A DNA stretch of 10,694 nucleotides from an uncultured Collinsella sp. Its GTDB lineage: Bacteria > Actinomycetota > Coriobacteriia > Coriobacteriales > Coriobacteriaceae. This document shows positions 7,071 to 10,694 of this stretch, piece by piece (the first letter of the stretch is position 1; every line of letters starts with the position of its first letter). The DNA lies in the NCBI GenBank assembly GCA_900549335.1, contig UROJ01000027.1, forward strand, positions 1 to 10,694, written 5' to 3'. Under the pieces are notes generated by a model. It was given only the letters and a program-made list of their open reading frames with translations, was not told the DNA's origin and did no database searches. A program made the translations under genes and the position numbers.

Positions 7071-8441
7071 ATGGCATCTGCCGATCGTTCCACGTTGTTT
7101 ATCAATGCGACCATTCTGGATGGTTCGGAGCATATGGAGCCGCAGCCCGATATGGCCGTGACTGTTGAGCGCGGCGTCATCACCTGGATGGGGCCGAGTG
7201 CTGTGGCGCAGGCGCCTGCAGGTGCCGAGGTTATCGACCTGGGTGGCGCGTATCTCATGCCCGGTCTCATCAATATGCACGTGCACCTGTGCGGCTCGGG
7301 CAAGCCTGTCTCGGCCGGCGATGCGGGAGCGCTGATGAAGAAACTCGATAATCCCGTGGGCCGTGCCATCGTCCGCCGCATCCTCAAGGGCAGTGCCCAG
7401 CAGCAGCTGGCAAGCGGCGTGACCACGGTGCGCGGCGCGGGCGACCCGTTGTTTGCCGACATTGCCGTGCGCGACGCTATCGACGCCGGCAAGTATCGGG
7501 GTCCGCGCCTGGTAGCGCCGGGAACGGGCGTCACGGTGCCGGGCGGCCATGGCGCGGGCTTGTTCGCCCAGGTGGCCAACAGCCCCGTCGAGGCAGCCGA
7601 GCAGGTGAGAGACCTGTATGCGCGCGGTGCCGATGTCATCAAGCTGTTCGTGACGGGCGGTGTGTTCGATGCGACCGAGGTGGGCGAGCCGGGCGTGCTG
7701 CGTATGCCGGTGGAGGTTGCCGCGGCGGCGTGCAAGGCGGCGCACGAGGTGGGCCTGCCGGTTATGGCTCATGTCGAGAGCACCGAGGGCGTGAAGGCCG
7801 CGCTTGAGGCCGGGGTCGACACGATCGAGCACGGTGCCCCGATGACGCCCGAGATCCTGGAGCTGTATCGCGGCGCCGCGGGCACGCAGCTCGAGGGACG
7901 CGCGCCGAGCGTGACCTGCACGATCAGCCCGGCGCTGCCGTTTGTATTGCTCGACCCGGAAAAGACCCATTCGACCGATACACAAAAGAAGAACGGCGAC
8001 ATCGTGTGCTCGGGCATCATCGAGAGCGCCCGTGCCGCACTGGAAGCTGGCATTAAGGTGGGCCTGGGCACGGACTCAAGCTGCCCGTTCGTGACGCAGT
8101 ACGACATGTGGCGCGAGGTTGCCTATTTTGCCAAGTATGTCGGTGTGAGTAACGCCTTCGCGCTGCATACGGCTACGCAAGTCAACGCCGAGCTGCTGGG
8201 GCTGGGCGGCGAGACCGGTACGATCGAGTGCGGCAAGGCCGCCGATATCCTGGTGACGCGCAAGAATCCGCTCGATGACCTGTGCACTCTGCGTGAGCCG
8301 ACGCATGTGATGTGTCGCGGTGATCTGGTACGCAAGCTCAAGGTGAAGCGCATTCCCGAGGTGGACGCCGAGCTCGACACGATTATGGCCATGCCGGCCG
8401 AGGCGCTGGCCGAGGAGCTCGCCCGCGACGGTGTGGCGTAG
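7071..8441 (+). CDS. Metal-dependent amidohydrolase (imidazolonepropionase/prolidase-like), 456 aa
   Basis: This is a cytosolic hydrolase of the amidohydrolase superfamily. I chose ATG 7071 because GGAGG (7058-7062) lies 8 nt upstream; an in-frame TTG at 7020 would add 17 unlikely residues. Numbering from 7071, a small beta-sandwich part precedes PGLINMHVHL with the metal pair H70-x-H72, then GVTTVRGAGD, then ADVIKLFVTGG where K191 is the expected carboxylated bridging lysine, then VMAHVES (H234), TIEHGAP (H254) and GLGTDSS with the catalytic D335. The C-terminal end (GTIECGKAADILVTRKNPLD) closes the sandwich domain. All metal ligands of the binuclear subgroup are present, so the enzyme should be active. 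The substrate cannot be told from the sequence; related enzymes cleave dipeptides or acyl-amino acids, or open cyclic amides. It appears monocistronic, with a terminator 34 nt after the stop. Confidence 0.92.
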   Translation: MASADRSTLFINATILDGSEHMEPQPDMAVTVERGVITWMGPSAVAQAPAGAEVIDLGGAYLMPGLINMHVHLCGSGKPVSAGDAGALMKKLDNPVGRAIVRRILKGSAQQQLASGVTTVRGAGDPLFADIAVRDAIDAGKYRGPRLVAPGTGVTVPGGHGAGLFAQVANSPVEAAEQVRDLYARGADVIKLFVTGGVFDATEVGEPGVLRMPVEVAAAACKAAHEVGLPVMAHVESTEGVKAALEAGVDTIEHGAPMTPEILELYRGAAGTQLEGRAPSVTCTISPALPFVLLDPEKTHSTDTQKKNGDIVCSGIIESARAALEAGIKVGLGTDSSCPFVTQYDMWREVAYFAKYVGVSNAFALHTATQVNAELLGLGGETGTIECGKAADILVTRKNPLDDLCTLREPTHVMCRGDLVRKLKVKRIPEVDAELDTIMAMPAEALAEELARDGVA

Positions 8442-8474
8442 AGGTGACAAAGGTGCAGCTCCGTTGCCGTATAC

Positions 8475-8511
8475 AAAAAGCCGAGGTCTCAACACGAGGC
8501 CTCGGCTTTTT
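8475..8511. terminator. Bidirectional Rho-independent terminator
   Basis: AAAAAGCCGAGG (8475-8486) and its exact complement CCTCGGCTTTTT (8500-8511) form a 12-bp stem with a 13-nt loop. The GC core is followed by T6 on the plus strand and by T5 on the minus strand. It lies between convergent genes, the amidohydrolase gene ending at 8441 and the zinc-ribbon gene ending at 8575, and can serve both. Confidence 0.93.
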
Positions 8512-8534
8512 TATCGAACAAATACTTAAGATTT

Positions 8535-8563
8535 GGGACAAACGAACCTGATTAATTTGTCCC
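8535..8563. repeat. GGGACAAA...TTTGTCCC palindrome
   Basis: GGGACAAA (8535-8542) and TTTGTCCC (8556-8563) are exact complements around a 13-nt loop (CGAACCTGATTAA). The element is in the 3' untranslated region of the zinc-ribbon gene. Its GGGAC ends and its inner AACCTGATTAA resemble the element at 9104-9150, which reads GGGGACAGGTTAAT. Probably a dispersed REP-like palindrome. Confidence 0.6.
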
Positions 8564-8574
8564 GCGTGCGGGCG

Positions 8575-9048
8575 CTAGGAGCGGGTTTCCATCTTGGCGT
8601 GGCACTTGGGGCAGGTGACGCGGATCTTGCCTTTGCCCTTGGGGACGGAGAGCATCTGGCCGCAGTTGGGGCACTTGAGGTATGCCGTAGTTTTGCGGCC
8701 CTTCCACATCTTCTTGGCCGTACGCTTGGCGCGCTCAAAGTCTTCCTTGCTCGTTCCGGCAGCGCGTGAGGTGCTGGCCGCTGCGGCCCCGCCGCCCAAG
8801 CTGGCGACGAACTTGCCCAAGCCGGGGACCTTAGCCGAGCCGGCGACAAAGGCGTCGTTCTCCTTGCGACGTGCATCGATATTTTTGGACAGGCCGCGCA
8901 GCACGCCAATCACGATGACGGCGATGGCGATCCAGCTGAGCCACTGGATGCGGGCCATCGATCCGATCATCGCGATGACGATGCCGGCAAAACCCATCAC
9001 GATGGTGAGCTCGTCAGCACCATTGCGACCCTTCATAAAGTCATTCAT
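8575..9048 (-). CDS. Small membrane protein with C-terminal zinc ribbon, 157 aa
   Basis: The start MNDFMKGRNG at 9048 is chosen because AAAGG (9057-9061 on the plus strand) lies 8 nt upstream; a GTG at 9078 would add ten residues. Two hydrophobic helices at about residues 14-31 (LTIVMGFAGIVIAMIGSM) and 35-52 (QWLSWIAIAVIVIGVLRG) form a hairpin with a very short turn, so both ends should be on the same side, probably cytoplasmic. A flexible Ala/Ser/Gly-rich and Lys/Arg-rich linker follows, then a zinc ribbon C126-x2-C129...C146-x2-C149 with the VPKGKGKIRVTCPKC segment common in such ribbons. Function is unknown; basic linker plus ribbon could bind nucleic acid or a protein partner. A TATAAA on the minus strand (9087-9082) is a possible -10 box. 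It is convergent with the amidohydrolase gene. Confidence 0.88.
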   Translation of the reverse strand: MNDFMKGRNGADELTIVMGFAGIVIAMIGSMARIQWLSWIAIAVIVIGVLRGLSKNIDARRKENDAFVAGSAKVPGLGKFVASLGGGAAAASTSRAAGTSKEDFERAKRTAKKMWKGRKTTAYLKCPNCGQMLSVPKGKGKIRVTCPKCHAKMETRS

Positions 9049-9103
9049 GCAAATTGCCTTTCGTTCGATATGCTGCACGCCTTTATACCCGATTTAGAGC
9101 AAG

Positions 9104-9184
9104 GGGGACAGGTTAATCTGCACCAATGTGGTGCAAACATACCTGTCCCCGGAACGCCAAGACGGTGCAAAGAAGTCTGTCCCC
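9104..9184. repeat. GGGGACAGGT palindrome with a duplicated right half
   Basis: GGGGACAGGT (9104-9113) pairs with ACCTGTCCCC (9141-9150). Inside, TGCACCA (9119-9125) pairs with TGGTGCA (9129-9135), with a symmetrical 5-nt internal loop and the 3-nt apex ATG. The right half, GGTGCAAA-n5-CTGTCCCC (9130-9150), occurs again at 9164-9184 with the same gap length but a different gap sequence, so the left arm could pair with either copy. The element fills the space between the csoR stop (9195) and the zinc-ribbon gene. No T-run follows, so termination is unlikely. GGGGACAG-ended palindromes remind me of REP families tied to RAYT transposases in other bacteria; no such transposase is in this window. 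Confidence 0.75.
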
Positions 9185-9194
9185 AATGCCCCAA

Positions 9195-9467
9195 TTACTT
9201 GGAGAGCTTGTCGACGACGCGTTCGATCTCGGCGAGCTTGGCGGCTTTGAGGTCCTCGTCGCCCGATTCGATTGCCGAGGTCACGCAGCCCTCGATATGC
9301 GCCTTGAGCACGTCGGCGTTGATGCGCGCAATGAGCGCCTGCGTTGCCATGAGCTGCGTGGAAATATCGACGCAGTAGCGGTCCTCCTCGACCATCCGCA
9401 GGATGCCGTCGATCTGACCGCGTGCCGTCTTGAGCATGCGGGTCACCGATTTATGGTCTGCCATCAT
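9195..9467 (-). CDS. csoR: Copper-sensing transcriptional repressor, CsoR family
   Basis: A small all-helical DNA-binding repressor (CsoR/FrmR family) that releases its operator when Cu(I) binds. GAGGA (9474-9478 on the plus strand) lies 6 nt before the first of two adjacent ATG codons (9467 and 9464), giving 90 or 89 residues. Counting from the second ATG, the ligand set is C31, H56 and C60, with the C-x24-H-x3-C spacing of copper-type CsoR; nickel (RcnR) and formaldehyde (FrmR) relatives lack this exact set. The family signature is seen in VTRMLKTARGQIDGILRMVE, DRYCVDISTQLMATQ and HIEGCV. It is the last gene of the copA-copZ-csoR unit, 38 nt after copZ, so it probably controls its own operon; the operator would lie upstream of copA, outside the window. 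Confidence 0.93.
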   Translation of the reverse strand: MMADHKSVTRMLKTARGQIDGILRMVEEDRYCVDISTQLMATQALIARINADVLKAHIEGCVTSAIESGDEDLKAAKLAEIERVVDKLSK

Positions 9468-9505
9468 GGCGGGTCCTCGTTTCTGGTCGGGGTGCGCGTG
9501 GGTCG

Positions 9506-9727
9506 TTACGCGGCGGTTACGGACAGGGCGTGGAACTTCTCGCCGGCGCCCTCGACGGCGGCGGCGAGCTGCTCGGCGGTCACGGTGTCGGCGCACTCCA
9601 CCTGGACGGTCTGGGTCTCGTGATCGGCGTCGGCGTCGGTCACGCCGGCCACGTTGAGCAACGCCGTCTCGACGGTGGCGTCGCAGTGGCCGCACATAAG
9701 GCCGGAAGTCTTAATTGTGAAACGCAT
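9506..9727 (-). CDS. copZ: Copper chaperone, heavy-metal-associated domain
   Basis: A 73-residue cytosolic Cu(I) carrier that would deliver copper to the P-type ATPase encoded upstream. It is a single heavy-metal-associated domain with the metal site M11-C12-G-H-C15, followed by the ferredoxin-like pattern TVETALLNVAGVTDADAD and a C-terminal EQLAAAVEGAGEKF helix. The ATG at 9727 is preceded by AGAGGA seven nt upstream and gives the normal family length. The frame remains open further upstream, to a GTG at 9838, but that would add a 37-residue tail encoded by a palindrome and is not credible. It lies 147 nt after copA and 38 nt before csoR, on the same strand. Confidence 0.93.
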   Translation of the reverse strand: MRFTIKTSGLMCGHCDATVETALLNVAGVTDADADHETQTVQVECADTVTAEQLAAAVEGAGEKFHALSVTAA

Positions 9728-9756
9728 GGATATTCCTCTCTGTTGTGTCGGCTTTC

Positions 9757-9842
9757 CCAGGCACCCGACCTTGACCTTCAAGCCGTCGCTCGCGTACCAA
9801 AGTACGCGTCGCTCCTCTTTCAGGTCAATCTCGGGCACCTGG
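9757..9842. repeat. 86-bp imperfect palindrome between copA and copZ
   Basis: The sequence is symmetrical about 9799/9800. The outer arms share CCAGG-n2-CCCGA-n2-TTGACCT (left 9757-9777, right 9822-9842 in complement), and the centre is a perfect CGCGTAC-CAAA-GTACGCG hairpin (9791-9808). Between them, GTCGCT occurs as a direct copy on both sides (9785-9790, 9808-9813) rather than as an inverted one. No T-run follows on the minus strand, so it is not a standard terminator. It may be a dispersed repeat that landed in the operon, or an RNA structure that sets the copA to copZ expression ratio. Confidence 0.7.
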
Positions 9843-9874
9843 AAAACCCGTTCTAAATGGACTTTATGGTGAGC

Positions 9875-10694
9875 TTATTTTGCCACTTTAGGCTTAAAGG
9901 ATTTCAGGCGCAGAGCATTGCTTACGACGCAGACGCTCGACAGGCTCATGGCCGCGGCGCCAAACATCGGCGAGAGCTGCCACCCGGTGAGCGGGAAGAA
10001 CACGCCCGCCGCCAGCGGAATGCCGATGCCGTTGTAGAACAGCGCCCAGAACAGGTCCTGCTTGATGTTGCGGATTGTGGCACGTGACAGCTCGATGGCA
10101 CGGGCGACGTCCATGAGATCGCTGCGCATGAGTACCACGTCGGCGCCCTCCTTGGCGATGTCGGCGCCGGTGCCGATAGCAAGGCCCACGTCGGCGCGCG
10201 CCAGGGCGGGGGAGTCGTTGATGCCGTCGCCCACCATGGCGACCTTGCTGCCCGCATCCTGCAGTTCGCGCACGTGGCGCTCCTTGTCGGCGGGGAGGAC
10301 GTCGGCGATGACCTGTTCGCTGCTCAGCCCCACGCGGCGGGCGATGGCCTCGGCCGTCACGCGGTTGTCGCCGGTGAGCATGCGCACGTCGACGCCGAGC
10401 TTGCGGAGCGCGGCGATGGCCTCGGCACTCGTTTCTTTGACCTCGTCAGCCACGGCGATGGTGCCGACAAGCTCGCCGTTCTTGGCAAAGAACAGCGGCG
10501 TCTTGCCTTCGGCGGCATACTGCTCGGCAAGACCCGCGGGCACGGTAACGCCCAACTCGTCCATCAGGCGCACGTTGCCGGCTGCGATGACATTCTGCCC
10601 CTCGCGTGCCGTAACGCCTCGTCCGGGCACGGCGGCAAAGTCCTCGACCATGCGCGCGACAATTCCGCGCGCTTCGCACTCGGCCATAATCGCC
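9875..10694 (-). CDS. copA: Copper-exporting P1B-type ATPase, C-terminal part (5' end beyond window)
   Basis: Membrane pump that moves Cu(I) out of the cytosol using ATP. About 273 residues are visible; the frame stays open past the window edge, so the ATG at 10687 is internal, and the metal-binding N-terminus, actuator domain and phosphorylated DKTGT motif are not present here. Visible are the end of the nucleotide-binding domain (FAAVPGRGVTAREG), LTGDNRVTAEAIARRVGL, the hinge motif VGDGINDSPALARADVGLAI, and the last two membrane helices. Helix 7 carries the YN pair (FYNGIGIPLAAGVFF), and helix 8 the M-x2-SS motif (AAMSLSSVCVVSNALRL). These residues define the Cu(I)-type P1B-1 group. It is the first visible gene of the minus-strand unit copA-copZ-csoR. 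Confidence 0.95.
   Translation of the reverse strand, partial: AIMAECEARGIVARMVEDFAAVPGRGVTAREGQNVIAAGNVRLMDELGVTVPAGLAEQYAAEGKTPLFFAKNGELVGTIAVADEVKETSAEAIAALRKLGVDVRMLTGDNRVTAEAIARRVGLSSEQVIADVLPADKERHVRELQDAGSKVAMVGDGINDSPALARADVGLAIGTGADIAKEGADVVLMRSDLMDVARAIELSRATIRNIKQDLFWALFYNGIGIPLAAGVFFPLTGWQLSPMFGAAAMSLSSVCVVSNALRLKSFKPKVAK

Noticed and set aside
8594..9097. Forward open frame across the zinc-ribbon gene
   Set aside because: The opposite strand has a coherent protein with CPNC/CPKC ribbon and membrane helices; this frame shows no comparable features.
9468..9695. Arg-rich N-terminal extension of CsoR in the same frame
   Set aside because: It overlaps copZ in another frame, is low-complexity, and the CsoR family begins close to the MADHK segment with a good ribosome binding site.
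9728..9838. N-terminal extension of CopZ from a GTG at 9838
   Set aside because: The extra 37 residues are encoded by the palindrome. CopZ from 9727 has its own ribosome binding site and normal length.

Overview
The window reads like a chromosome segment of a high-GC Gram-positive bacterium. Coding regions have strong G/C at third positions, Shine-Dalgarno sites are good (AAGGAGG, GGAGG), GTG starts occur, and operons are tight. The gene content and the style of intergenic palindromes make me think of Coriobacteriia, most likely a Collinsella-like gut organism. That placement is inference from memory, not a search.

Layout: (1) 1-4290, plus strand: the 3' two thirds of gltB and the complete gltD, an NADPH-dependent glutamate synthase operon that makes glutamate from glutamine and 2-oxoglutarate. 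(2) 4291-4714: a 424-base gap with a long GGGACGTTCC hairpin that could end the glt transcript, then an A-poor, T/G-rich stretch without a convincing gene. (3) 4715-5422, plus: an uncharacterised 235-residue protein. (4) 5423-7019: the most unusual part. A lower-GC gene (5701-6777) encodes an AbiEi-like protein with a putative DUF559/Vsr-type PD-(D/E)XK nuclease domain. Three 57-bp imperfect palindromes precede it and two follow it. All five have 15-nt arms, a 27-nt centre and an invariant TCTGTAAC core. (5) 7071-8441, plus: a metal-dependent amidohydrolase of the imidazolonepropionase/prolidase-like group, ended by a strong bidirectional terminator. (6) 8575-9048, minus: a small two-TM protein with a C-terminal zinc ribbon. 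(7) 9195-10694, minus: a copper-homeostasis operon read copA (3' part), copZ, csoR.

The copper genes form one functional set: CopA exports Cu(I), CopZ carries Cu(I) in the cytosol, and CsoR is expected to repress the operon until copper binds. GltB and GltD form one enzyme complex. The remaining genes look independent of each other.

The intergenic spaces hold several palindrome families: the TCTGTAAC 57-mers; three hairpins with GGGAC/GTCCC ends (4341-4402, 8535-8563, 9104-9184); and an 86-bp palindrome between copA and copZ. The strongest candidate for something undescribed is the nuclease-like gene with its two same-orientation palindrome arrays and a 34-nt near-identical repeat bracketing it.
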